From Halodesulfovibrio sp. (lineage in GTDB: Bacteria; Desulfobacterota; Desulfovibrionia; Desulfovibrionales; Desulfovibrionaceae): a DNA stretch of 64,000 nt. The position numbers were made by a program, and so were the translations under genes. Shown one piece after another: positions 45,039-52,813 of this stretch. The first letter of the stretch is position 1. Each line of letters begins with the position of its first letter. The notes below the pieces were generated by a model, which did no database searches, was not told the DNA's origin, and saw only the letters and a list, made by a program, of their open reading frames with translations. The stretch is taken from positions 62,001 through 126,000 of the forward strand of contig NZ_JADMLB010000061.1 in the NCBI RefSeq assembly GCF_015482765.1, in the 5' to 3' direction.

Positions 45039-46316
45039 TTATTTGTTTGAGTCACAGATTTTAGTTTTTAGAGAAAAAGGTGAGCAAGTTGCACCGATAA
45101 TTATACCAAGCATTGTCATTCCGATTGTAAGCCACCATGGCCTGAAGAAATCGTGAGCTGAAATCCCAGTTCCTAGATAGGCAATGTATCCCCCTAAAAA
45201 AAATGTAGTATAGCGCCAGTAATAGCTAGTGGATTTTTCTTGTATTTCTACCTTTAAATTAGGCTTTATTTTTTTGATTACAAAAAAGAGCAGACCAAAA
45301 AGAAAGAATATACAGGCACTGAAACCAACGATTCCACCATCAACTAAGAATTGAAGGTAAATATTGTGAGGATGTGGAATTCCGCTATGAGCAATAACGT
45401 GTTTTAACCCTAAGAGATCGCGTGCTGGAGCAAATGTTTTGAGACCAGTTCCGAATATTGGAAAGTTCTCGAAAATTTTTAGAGAGAACGACCAAATTTC
45501 CCATCTTGGGTTTTTCAAAAGAACATCAAATGAAACTCTTGAAGGTCCAAATAAGAGAACTAGAGAGGCGAAGCATGTAGGAATAATAACCTTGTATAAC
45601 TTAAAGGGGGGCCAGATGAATAACCATATGGAAAAAAAAGCTATGGTTAGGCCGAGATAACCACTTCTTGTATGGCTAAATAGTAAAAGAAAAAGGGCTG
45701 GAGAGAGAAGCAAGGTGCTTAAAATGGACCCCCATTTTATTTTTTTTTGTTTTGCAAAAAAGATAAGTCCAAAAGCAGCTGGAATAATGATTGCCATGTA
45801 GTTTCCGACTCGAGGAGTTTTCATTGATCCAGTAAGCCTATTTCCATAAATATTGGTCTGGTGAATAATATCGTACCCAGTGTGATATTGCCATATACCA
45901 TCTAAGCCTTGAAGGAAAGCTGCACCTGCAAAAGCCAACATTAACTTACGAAGATCTCGTTCTGATCTAACTAATTCTATGGCAATAAAAGGAATAAGGA
46001 AGCTTTTCCATATGTTTCCGGTGATGGCACGGTAGGATTTGTCTGGCCATTCAGAAAGTAGCACATTCAGGGCTAAGTAGAGAAAAAAAACGATAAAGAA
46101 TTTTTTCCCCTTAAATCTGCTTAAGTTGGTATTGTGCATTCCTTTGGCATAATATGCCAATAGAAGTAGGAGAGAGCCAATTTGTCCGATTTGGATGAAG
46201 ATGCGACCAAAAGCAAAAAGAAGCATATAACAACAAAATACGGCAACTAGCGCTTCGTGAATTCTTTCTTGTGGAAGCTGAACCCATTTCTCGTAAATTT
46301 TTTTTTGAAAGCCCAT
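45039..46316 (-). CDS. O-antigen ligase (WaaL-like) membrane protein
   Basis: 425 residues with about ten to twelve hydrophobic helices and a large periplasmic loop at about 285-340 containing LKHVIAHSGIPHPHNIYLQFLVDGGI, the histidine-bearing Wzy_C signature. Transfers O-polysaccharide to the lipid A core in the periplasm, though the same fold includes polymerases. First gene of a two-gene polysaccharide operon. Confidence 0.88.
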   Translation of the reverse strand: MGFQKKIYEKWVQLPQERIHEALVAVFCCYMLLFAFGRIFIQIGQIGSLLLLLAYYAKGMHNTNLSRFKGKKFFIVFFLYLALNVLLSEWPDKSYRAITGNIWKSFLIPFIAIELVRSERDLRKLMLAFAGAAFLQGLDGIWQYHTGYDIIHQTNIYGNRLTGSMKTPRVGNYMAIIIPAAFGLIFFAKQKKIKWGSILSTLLLSPALFLLLFSHTRSGYLGLTIAFFSIWLFIWPPFKLYKVIIPTCFASLVLLFGPSRVSFDVLLKNPRWEIWSFSLKIFENFPIFGTGLKTFAPARDLLGLKHVIAHSGIPHPHNIYLQFLVDGGIVGFSACIFFLFGLLFFVIKKIKPNLKVEIQEKSTSYYWRYTTFFLGGYIAYLGTGISAHDFFRPWWLTIGMTMLGIIIGATCSPFSLKTKICDSNK

Positions 46317-47134
46317 ATTTAAACCCCAGTAAAGTTCGTTAGATAGATACCTAAGCCATTATTTGTACGAGGAAGTAGTTCCAGTGTTTAGCCGGAATAT
46401 ACATACAACTTGCTATTTTCGTTCTCTTTTCTAAAAAGAGATATCGACCAATATAGGTATAGCGCTAAACGCGTCAATCATTTTGTAACAGACCCCCATC
46501 TCGTAAAAACATTTGCATGTGATAGGTGTGAATGTTGTTTTTTTGCATCATGACTCGGCTGAAAGCGATTCGAAAAAATGCATTGTTACAGCTAGCTTGT
46601 GAAAAATAGAATAAGTTGCCAGTGCTGCTAGATAGCTAAAGTGCAGTGCTAGGTTAGACTGATGTTGCATTAATGCATCTTTTTTGAGGCATGTTGCATA
46701 ACAGATTCAACGGTAACGGTTTCATTCTTTTGATAAAGGAAGTGAAACAGTAGAAAACAAAAGTGTTGTGTGTGCATATAGTGCAAAATTACAAATAAGA
46801 AAAAAAATGAAAAAAATAAATTTTTTATAATAGTCTGAATTTTAATGAAAAAAAATCATTAATAGTAATTCTTCCATTACTGCCTAATTAGAACTTGGTT
46901 GTTTGCACATTTATTGCTAAATGAAATTGCTTGTTAATTTTCGTACAAAGCACTTTTTGCTTTGCGTTAATTACTATCACAGTAAAGCGCTGTGAATAGT
47001 TTGCCGGAACAAACGAAGTGAAGAGCGTTTAAGTCGCAGGGGTAGTGACATGTTCTGGCGAAATTAAAAGGTTTTTTGGGTTACTGAATTTTATTTGGTG
47101 CAAACAGCAACTTTCATCACCGGAAGGAATTGAG
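46317..47134. other. Intergenic regulatory region upstream of the BMC alcohol dehydrogenase
   Basis: About 820 AT-rich bases without a gene. Contains two copies of TGTTGCAT (46663-46670, 46692-46699) and a sigma-54-like element at 46903-46918. The rest shows nothing I recognise. Confidence 0.6.
46903..46918 (+). promoter_or_regulatory. Sigma-54-like promoter of the alcohol dehydrogenase
   Basis: TTGCACATTTATTGCT: matches TGGCAC-N5-TTGCW except T for G in the second position. It lies 217 bases before the start codon. Confidence 0.5.
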
Positions 47135-48322
47135 ATGAGCTTTCAGCAGACAGTAGCACCTGTCGAATTTTACATGCCGCCAGTCACAGTTATCGGATCT
47201 GGCGCAATTAAAGAGATTCCAGCAAGACTTGCGTCTCTGGGAGGTACCAAGCCTTTACTCGTAACCGATAAAGGTATGACGCAGCTTGGGGTTACCGCTT
47301 CTATCGTGCAGCTTTTACAGGGCGCTGGCATGCAGTGTGCTGTGTACGACGAAACTGTACCTAACCCTACTGATAAAAACGTAAGTGATGGCCTTACACA
47401 GTACTCCTCCAATGGTTGTGACTGCATCATTACCCTTGGTGGCGGTAGCGCACACGACTGCGGTAAAGGTATCGGCATTGTAGCAACAAACGGTGGCACA
47501 ATTCATCAGTACGAAGGTGTAAACAAGGCTCGTGTGGCTATGCCTCCTTTCCTTGCTGTTAACACTACCGCAGGTACCGCGTCTGAGATGACACGTTTCT
47601 GCATTATCACTGATACCGCGCGTAAAGTTAAAATGGCGCTTGTTGATTGGCGTGTTACTCCAAGTATTGCTCTTGACGATCCTGAGTTAATGGTTGGTAT
47701 GCCTCCAAGTCTGACTGCAGCAACTGGTCTTGATGCTTTGACTCACGCCGTTGAAGCTTATGTTTCAACCGGTGCGACACACATGACAGACGCAAACGCT
47801 GAAAAAGCTATTAAACTTATTTCTAAATATCTGCGTCGTGCTGTTGGTAACGGTCGTAACCTCGAAGCACGTGAAGCTATGTGTTACGCACAGTATCAGG
47901 CTGGTATGGCGTTTAACAACGCTGGTCTTGGTTATGTTCATGCAATGGCTCACCAGCTTGGTGGCTACTTGAACTTGCCGCATGGTGAGTGTAATGCAAT
48001 CCTCCTGCCGCATGTTTGTGAGTTTAACATGCTCGCAGCAATGGATCGCTTTGCGGAAATGGCTGAGTTCTTCGGTGTTCAGGGTACAGCGCGTACCCAG
48101 CGTGAAGCTGCTAGCAACGTAATTCAGGCAATTCGTGATCTCATGCAGGACGTTGGCATTCCAGCAAGTCTTACTCTTCTCGCTAAGAAATACGGTAAGA
48201 CTGTTAATCCTGAAGACTTTGAAGTTATGGCAGAGAGTGCAATGAAAGACGCTTGTGCAGCTACAAACCCTCGTGGCATGCGTAAAGAAGACATCATCGC
48301 AATCTACCGTAAGATTTTATAG
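47135..48322 (+). CDS. Iron-containing alcohol dehydrogenase of the BMC locus
   Basis: 395 residues from the ATG at 47135 (GGAAGGA upstream); 30 in-frame codons before it are discounted. Group III dehydrogenase: NAD-binding ITLGGGSAHDCGKGIG, NTTAGTASEMTRFCI, and the metal site ATGLDALTHAVEAYVS with GYVHAMAHQLGGYLNLPHGECNAILLPH. Close in type to PduQ/EutG/DhaT enzymes, which reduce the compartment's aldehyde and regenerate NAD+, or run in reverse from alcohol. No obvious encapsulation peptide. It lies 2.3 kb before the shell operon, flanked by a sigma-54-like promoter and a terminator. Confidence 0.92.
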   Translation: MSFQQTVAPVEFYMPPVTVIGSGAIKEIPARLASLGGTKPLLVTDKGMTQLGVTASIVQLLQGAGMQCAVYDETVPNPTDKNVSDGLTQYSSNGCDCIITLGGGSAHDCGKGIGIVATNGGTIHQYEGVNKARVAMPPFLAVNTTAGTASEMTRFCIITDTARKVKMALVDWRVTPSIALDDPELMVGMPPSLTAATGLDALTHAVEAYVSTGATHMTDANAEKAIKLISKYLRRAVGNGRNLEAREAMCYAQYQAGMAFNNAGLGYVHAMAHQLGGYLNLPHGECNAILLPHVCEFNMLAAMDRFAEMAEFFGVQGTARTQREAASNVIQAIRDLMQDVGIPASLTLLAKKYGKTVNPEDFEVMAESAMKDACAATNPRGMRKEDIIAIYRKIL

Positions 48323-48344
48323 TCTTTCTCTTTACTGAGTACGT

Positions 48345-48384
48345 TAAAAAAGCATCTGGCATTATATGCCAGATGCTTTTTTTT
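48345..48384 (+). terminator. Terminator of the alcohol dehydrogenase gene
   Basis: GCATCTGGCAT/ATGCCAGATGC hairpin flanked by A6 and T8. Confidence 0.92.
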
Positions 48385-48483
48385 GTTCATAGAGAGTAGG
48401 GTAATTGCCCCCTTAGGGCTGTAGAACGAATAGCGAGGTTTAGTGAAAGTAACTGGGGGCGCGAACCTATTGAGCATAAAACA

Positions 48484-48522
48484 AAATGCCCTGATTTCCT
48501 GGCAAGGGAAATCAGGGCATTT
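48484..48522. terminator. Perfect 16-bp stem-loop
   Basis: AAATGCCCTGATTTCC and GGAAATCAGGGCATTT around a 7-base loop. Tails are poor in T, so termination strength is doubtful. Confidence 0.55.
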
Positions 48523-48568
48523 GTGGGGAGTGTGCTCCCGTGCCCAGACAAGGCTTGAAAGATGAGGG

Positions 48569-48735
48569 ACAAAAACTGGCTTAAGAAGCGGGGAGAATCT
48601 TAAAGCCGCGCGTGGTACCTGCGCTATGTCACCTCAAGCAGGGTTCGGAATGGAGTGTTCCGTATAGTAACCGGAGCAGATGAACAGCTTAGAGGCATGA
48701 TCAAAGGAGGAGCTGATCAACTATCCGGTTCAAAA
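48569..48735 (-). ncRNA. Candidate structured RNA with 5S-rRNA-like stretch
   Basis: Minus strand. It ends in an intrinsic terminator: GGCTTTAAGA/TTCTTAAGCC (48607-48578) followed by CAGTTTTTG. Upstream lie CGGAA/TTCCG and CCTGC/GCAGG stems. The run CCATTCCGAACC ... CATAGCGC is reminiscent of 5S rRNA loops, but the arms are too short for a full 5S molecule and no helix I is evident. It may be a 3' UTR-derived RNA of the amidohydrolase transcript. Not assigned to a family. Confidence 0.4.
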
Positions 48736-48829
48736 AAATATGTGGCGCTGTGTGCGCTGTAATTTCCAGATTGCGCATACGTGGAGTATGCGCAATCTGG
48801 AAAAATAGAAACAACGTAAGTTGTAAAGA

Positions 48830-49753
48830 CTAGTTACCGAGGCGTGCGAGAACTTCAGTAACGATGTCTTTTACGAGGTCAGCAGAAGCTGCACCACCAG
48901 CTACGGAACCAGCAGGAGCGGTTTCGAGGCCGAGGAGTTTTGCTGCGTTGTCGTGCATAACTTTCTGGCGAACTTCAGGAGTGAAAGGAAGTTCACTGTA
49001 AGTCTGAAGTGCCTGACGGAAATCAATGAATGGGTGAGCAGATGCGTAAAGCAGCTTGTCAGAAATCATTGTGTTAGCAGCCTGAATGTAAGCTTCAGAC
49101 ATTGGGGAACGTTCGTATTCAGAAATTTCAATAAATACGTTTTTGTTACGTTCAGCAACAATGATAGCTTCGTTAACCCATGGGTAGCCGCCGTGGCTGA
49201 TAACGATTTTGAGCTCAGGGAAGTCGCGAGCAACAAAGTCAATGTAGCGAGGTGCAACGTGGTCAACTACTGCTGCAGGAACGAGAGTAGCAGGACCGGT
49301 TGTGAATACGAGAGGGATCTCGAGTTCGCAACATTTTGCGTAAATTGGGTAGTACTTAGCATCGTTCGGGTAGAGCTGTGCAAGGTATGGGTCAACAGCA
49401 GCACCACGGAGACCGAAAGTCTGAACAGCGTGGTTCAGGTCGCGGATGCCCTGCATGCCTTTGTGTGGATCCATACCGAAGAAGCCGATGAACTTCTCTG
49501 GGTGTGCCTGAACAAAGTCAATAACACTCTGGTTGTTAGCTTTGGAACCGTAAGTGGTTTCACAGTCACGACCAGTGATAACAGCGCGTACAACGTTGTT
49601 AGCAGTGAGGTCCTGAACACACTCAGCTACGGTCTGAGCTTTCATTTTAGAAAAGTCAATGTGCTGGCAGAGACCTTTGAACATAGAGCTGTTCTGGATT
49701 CCGCTCAGAGTTTCCGCAGTGTTAGGACGGAAACGGAAGTCAATCACGTTCAT
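48830..49753 (-). CDS. BMC-targeted amidohydrolase-fold protein with lost metal ligands
   Basis: 307 residues from the ATG at 49753. The fold matches the Amidohydro_2/ACMSD-like TIM barrel (GFFGMDPHKGMQGIRDL, LKIVISHGGYPWVNEAI, VFIEISEY). However, the metal-binding HxH near the start reads FRFRP (R7, R9), the HTG motif is TTG (151-153), and the late GSDYP motif is ASAHP (A239). Only H187 of the usual ligands remains. After an Ala/Gly linker (280-290) the tail SADLVKDIVTEVLARLGN forms an amphipathic helix resembling the aldehyde dehydrogenase's encapsulation peptide. Likely cargo of the compartment; catalytic or structural role unknown. Own sigma-54-like promoter. Confidence 0.82.
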   Translation of the reverse strand: MNVIDFRFRPNTAETLSGIQNSSMFKGLCQHIDFSKMKAQTVAECVQDLTANNVVRAVITGRDCETTYGSKANNQSVIDFVQAHPEKFIGFFGMDPHKGMQGIRDLNHAVQTFGLRGAAVDPYLAQLYPNDAKYYPIYAKCCELEIPLVFTTGPATLVPAAVVDHVAPRYIDFVARDFPELKIVISHGGYPWVNEAIIVAERNKNVFIEISEYERSPMSEAYIQAANTMISDKLLYASAHPFIDFRQALQTYSELPFTPEVRQKVMHDNAAKLLGLETAPAGSVAGGAASADLVKDIVTEVLARLGN

Positions 49754-49859
49754 TGCAAATCCCCTATGGGTTTTCATCCATCGCCAGAAACATAACAATA
49801 TGCTTCATGGCGTTATTAAAATAATTTGGTAGAATATAAAATACTGCCAGCAGTGTAAC

Positions 49860-49875
49860 AGCAAGTAGAATGCCA
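49860..49875 (-). promoter_or_regulatory. Sigma-54-like promoter of the amidohydrolase-like gene
   Basis: Minus strand TGGCATTCTACTTGCT: GG and GC at exact spacing, -12 box TTGCT perfect, one mismatch in the -24 box. About 107 bases before the start codon. Confidence 0.62.
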
Positions 49876-50471
49876 GAACGTACTAAAACAGCCTTGTGAA
49901 AAGAAGATTTTGCTTTTTTAGGGCAGGGGAAAGTGCTTGAATGCGAGGGATTAACCAAATGAATCTATAGCAAAACTAGAAAAATTAGGCGAAACGAATT
50001 GATTAGTTAATCAAAGTTTTTCATGAAAAAACACCTAGCTAGAGGTCTTAGAACTGGAAAAAAAGGGGTGAAATTTGATGCGTACTTGCAGCATTGAGAC
50101 GAAAAGTAACCTAATTGTACGGAATGCAATGCTTTGCGAGAAAAATGACGATGTTGCATGTTGGCATCTTAAGTAAAATTGTTACTTACTGTTAGTAAAA
50201 CTGAAGAATATAACTTGTTGAAATGATATAACTAGACTAAATTATTAGTAATCAATATCGATTAAATCTTTATGTTGTAGAAATGCATCCTGTTTATAAT
50301 TCCACTGAGTAAAGTGGTTTTGCTTCTCTCTTGTGTTATAAATCACAAAGCTTTTCTTCTTTTCTTTTTTTTCTTCCTTTCTCTCTCAACATGCAGAAAA
50401 CAACAGTTTATTTGTAAACGTCTCCATTCGTGACAAGTCTTTTAACATTATGTATAGAGACACGTCTTTTT

Positions 50472-50487
50472 GTGCACAGTTGTTGCA
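50472..50487 (+). promoter_or_regulatory. Sigma-54-like promoter of the BMC shell operon
   Basis: GTGCACAGTTGTTGCA: TTGCA and GCAC match, but the first two bases of the -24 box deviate. 132 bases before the first start codon. Confidence 0.45.
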
Positions 50488-50618
50488 TGAAAGCGTAGTG
50501 CCTGCTCTCATTTTGCAGGTCTATATAAATGTTACGCACAGGTTTTTTCTTAGCCTGGAAAAACTTGAGCAAATGACTGAAAGCCCCATACTAGAACAGC
50601 CAACACTGGAGGTACTGC

Positions 50619-51449
50619 ATGGGAAAACGGATAGTCACCGAGGCTGACGTTCACAAAAGTATTGAAAGTGGGTCTAAAACTCTTAGACTTAACCTTTGTG
50701 AATGCATTATTACTCCACAGGCTCAGGATCAAGCTGAACTGCTTGGAGTAACTTTCATCGATTCTTCTCTTGAAGATGCTGCGCCTGCACAGGCTTGTAG
50801 CGCATCTGCTCCTGAAGCATGTGCCGCTCCAGCTCCTGCACCAGTAGAAGCTCCAGTAGCAGCCCCGGCTGCACCGGTCGCTCCGGCAGCACCAGCTGCG
50901 CCGGCACCGGCTCCAGAGTGCTCTGAAGCTGATATTGTTGTGCTGCAGGTTTGCGCGCTCCTGCAAGATAAGCTTCCGGCAGGAACAAGCCTTGATGTTC
51001 TCGAGGCCATTGTACGCCGTGTTGTTACCGCTAAACTTGGCGAAACACCATGTGCTACTGATACTCCTGCTGCACCAGCTTCTGCCGCTCCGGTTGCTGA
51101 ACCGGCTACTGGCAATAACGGTGTTTGCTTTATCGACGGACAGCGCTTGCAGAAACAAGGTTCCAGTCCTGTAGCAGTTGACGAGCAGGTATTTATTGCA
51201 GACGCAATTGGCGCATGTGATAATGCTAAGCTTGCTGGCGGTTACATGGAATGGGAACGCGCTTCCTTTACTCGTACTGTAGAATCCCCTGAGATTGGTA
51301 TTGTCCTTGAGGGCGAATTACATCTTACCATCGGTTCCGAGACTAAAATCGGTAAAGCCGGTGACATGATGTACTTCCCTGAAGGTGTTGAAGTTACCTA
51401 CAGTACTCCTTCTTCTGTACGCATTGCTTGCGTAAACAACATCCAGTAA
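50619..51449 (+). CDS. eutQ: EutQ-like cupin protein with Ala/Pro linkers
   Basis: 276 residues. First an N-terminal domain common in BMC proteins (about 1-50, [13 protein letters not shown] ... [14 protein letters not shown]). Then an Ala/Pro-rich linker (about 54-100), a pair of amphipathic helices (103-119 and 124-141, resembling encapsulation peptides), a second linker (145-165) and a C-terminal cupin (about 190-276, [33 protein letters not shown]). EutQ proteins have been linked to acetate kinase activity in Salmonella. The long helix-bearing insertion is unlike short EutQ. GGAGG six bases before the ATG; first gene of the operon. Confidence 0.83.
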   Translation: MGKRIVTEADVHKSIESGSKTLRLNLCECIITPQAQDQAELLGVTFIDSSLEDAAPAQACSASAPEACAAPAPAPVEAPVAAPAAPVAPAAPAAPAPAPECSEADIVVLQVCALLQDKLPAGTSLDVLEAIVRRVVTAKLGETPCATDTPAAPASAAPVAEPATGNNGVCFIDGQRLQKQGSSPVAVDEQVFIADAIGACDNAKLAGGYMEWERASFTRTVESPEIGIVLEGELHLTIGSETKIGKAGDMMYFPEGVEVTYSTPSSVRIACVNNIQ

Positions 51450-51463
51450 TCACGGAGATTGAT

Positions 51464-52444
51464 GTGAGCATTCTGGAACGTTGTAAAGAAGCATGTAGAC
51501 AGAATCCTAAGACTGTTGTGTTCCCGGATTGTCTTGACGAGCGTGTGTTTGAAGCCGCAACCCGCCTTAAGGCGGACGGCCTTTGTGAACCAGTGCTTGT
51601 TCAGTCCCCTTTTGCTGTTCGCAGCAAAATGCGTGAGGCTAAAATCCGCACTTCCGGTTTTACCGTAGTTGACCACACCAGTCCTACACTGCTTGAAAAA
51701 AATGCAACCGAGTTTTTCGCAATGCGCGAAAAGAAAGGCAAGCCGATCACAATGGATGCTGCTGTAAAAGCCATGCGTTGTCCGCTTGCTGGTGCTGCCA
51801 TGATGGTTCGCCGTAATGAAGCACAGCTTGGTGTTGCTGGTAACCTCTCCTCTACTGGTGATGTTATCCGCGCCGGGTTGCATATGTTGCCAAAACAGAA
51901 AGGTCTTAAAACCGTTTCTAGTTTCTTTTTCATGATTGCCCCTGAAGGTGGTAAGGACTACATTTTTGCAGACTGTGGCGTTGTACCTGCTCCTAACGCA
52001 GCTACACTTGCAGATATCGCCATTGCATCTGCGGATAAAGCCCGAAAGCTTCTTGGTGAAGAACCAAAAGTTGCCATGCTCTCTTTCTCTACTAAAGGTA
52101 GTGCAAAGCATGATCGTGTAACTCTTGTTCAGGAAGCTTTGGTAAATGTCCGTGAACGTGAATCTGATCTTCTCATTGATGGTGAATTGCAGCTTGATGC
52201 TGCGATTGTACCAAGCGTTGCTGCTTCCAAGGCTCCTGAGAGCCCAATTAAAGGTGAAGCTAACGTACTGGTATTTCCATCCTTGGAAGCAGGAAACATT
52301 GCATACAAGCTTGCACAGCGTCTTGGCGGTTACACCGCATTAGGACCGCTTTTGCAGGGCTTCGCTGCTGGTTGGCATGACCTTTCCCGTGGCTGTAGTG
52401 CAGATGATATTTATAAAGTTGCCGTAGTAGGCCAGTGCCTCTAG
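51464..52444 (+). CDS. eutD: EutD-type phosphate acetyltransferase
   Basis: 326 residues from the GTG at 51464, with GGAG six bases upstream; a TTG at 51428 inside eutQ is less likely. PTA_PTB family: [69 protein letters not shown]-like [11 protein letters not shown] and the C-terminal [23 protein letters not shown] ... [13 protein letters not shown] closely match EutD. Converts acyl-CoA to acyl-phosphate, recycling CoA inside the compartment. PduL, the more common BMC enzyme, is absent here. Confidence 0.93.
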   Translation: MSILERCKEACRQNPKTVVFPDCLDERVFEAATRLKADGLCEPVLVQSPFAVRSKMREAKIRTSGFTVVDHTSPTLLEKNATEFFAMREKKGKPITMDAAVKAMRCPLAGAAMMVRRNEAQLGVAGNLSSTGDVIRAGLHMLPKQKGLKTVSSFFFMIAPEGGKDYIFADCGVVPAPNAATLADIAIASADKARKLLGEEPKVAMLSFSTKGSAKHDRVTLVQEALVNVRERESDLLIDGELQLDAAIVPSVAASKAPESPIKGEANVLVFPSLEAGNIAYKLAQRLGGYTALGPLLQGFAAGWHDLSRGCSADDIYKVAVVGQCL

Positions 52445-52500
52445 TCCGGCAAACAAAGTAAAACATACGTCAGTTACTGACTAATTAATTGGAGGATACA

Positions 52501-52773
52501 ATGGACGCATTAGGAATGATCGAAACTAAAGGTCTTACCGCACTTATCGAAGCTTCTGACGCAATGGTAAAAGCTGCTCGTGTACAGCTCGTTGGTTACA
52601 AGCAGATCGGTGCTGGTCTTGTTACTGCAATCGTTCGTGGTGACGTAGCTGCTTGTAAAGCTGCTACCGACGCAGGTGCAGCAGCTGCACAGCGCATCGG
52701 TGAAGTTGTAGCGGTTCACGTAATTCCTCGTCCTCACGGCGACCTGGAAGACGTTTTTCCTTTTAAACGCTAA
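52501..52773 (+). CDS. BMC-H shell protein 1
   Basis: 90 residues of the single-domain BMC fold ([28 protein letters not shown], then [16 protein letters not shown]-type block). Forms hexameric shell tiles; pore loop region QIGAGLV resembles PduA/EutM. Nearly the same as BMC-H 3 (55152-55430). GGAGG sits just before the ATG. Confidence 0.94.
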   Translation: MDALGMIETKGLTALIEASDAMVKAARVQLVGYKQIGAGLVTAIVRGDVAACKAATDAGAAAAQRIGEVVAVHVIPRPHGDLEDVFPFKR

Positions 52774-52813
52774 TAGCGCTCTTTGTAGCCCTTAACGCAC
52801 AAAGAAGAATGTC

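Larger units (their letters stand above)
48323..48829. other. Convergent intergenic region rich in hairpins
   Basis: 507 bases between the dehydrogenase and the leftward amidohydrolase-like gene. Holds a terminator (48345-48384), a 16-bp perfect hairpin (48484-48522), a candidate RNA (48569-48735) and a 15-bp perfect hairpin CCAGATTGCGCATAC/GTATGCGCAATCTGG just after the amidohydrolase stop. Confidence 0.65.
49754..50618. other. Divergent promoter region of the BMC locus
   Basis: 865 AT-rich bases between the leftward amidohydrolase-like gene and the rightward shell operon. Sigma-54-like elements face each way (49875-49860 and 50472-50487) and TGTTGCAT occurs at 50152-50159 and 50481-50488. 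No gene is convincing; a 64-codon TTG-initiated frame overlapping the leftward promoter was rejected. Confidence 0.6.

Noticed and set aside
46317-47134. CRISPR array or phage attachment site in the long AT-rich gap
   Set aside because: No regular repeat-spacer pattern, no tRNA and no integrase nearby.
48569-48735. Calling this a true 5S rRNA gene
   Set aside because: Only loop-like fragments match; helix I is missing and the central arm is about ten bases short. No 16S or 23S nearby.
49764-49958. 64-codon frame with one hydrophobic segment just upstream of the amidohydrolase-like gene
   Set aside because: Starts with TTG, has no ribosome site, and overlaps the -24/-12 promoter element at 49875-49860.
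50450-50647. 65-codon frame before the eutQ-like gene
   Set aside because: Covers the sigma-54-like promoter and runs out of frame into eutQ; composition is not protein-like.
51428-51463. TTG start for eutD inside eutQ
   Set aside because: GTG at 51464 has GGAG at good spacing and gives the usual EutD N-terminus.
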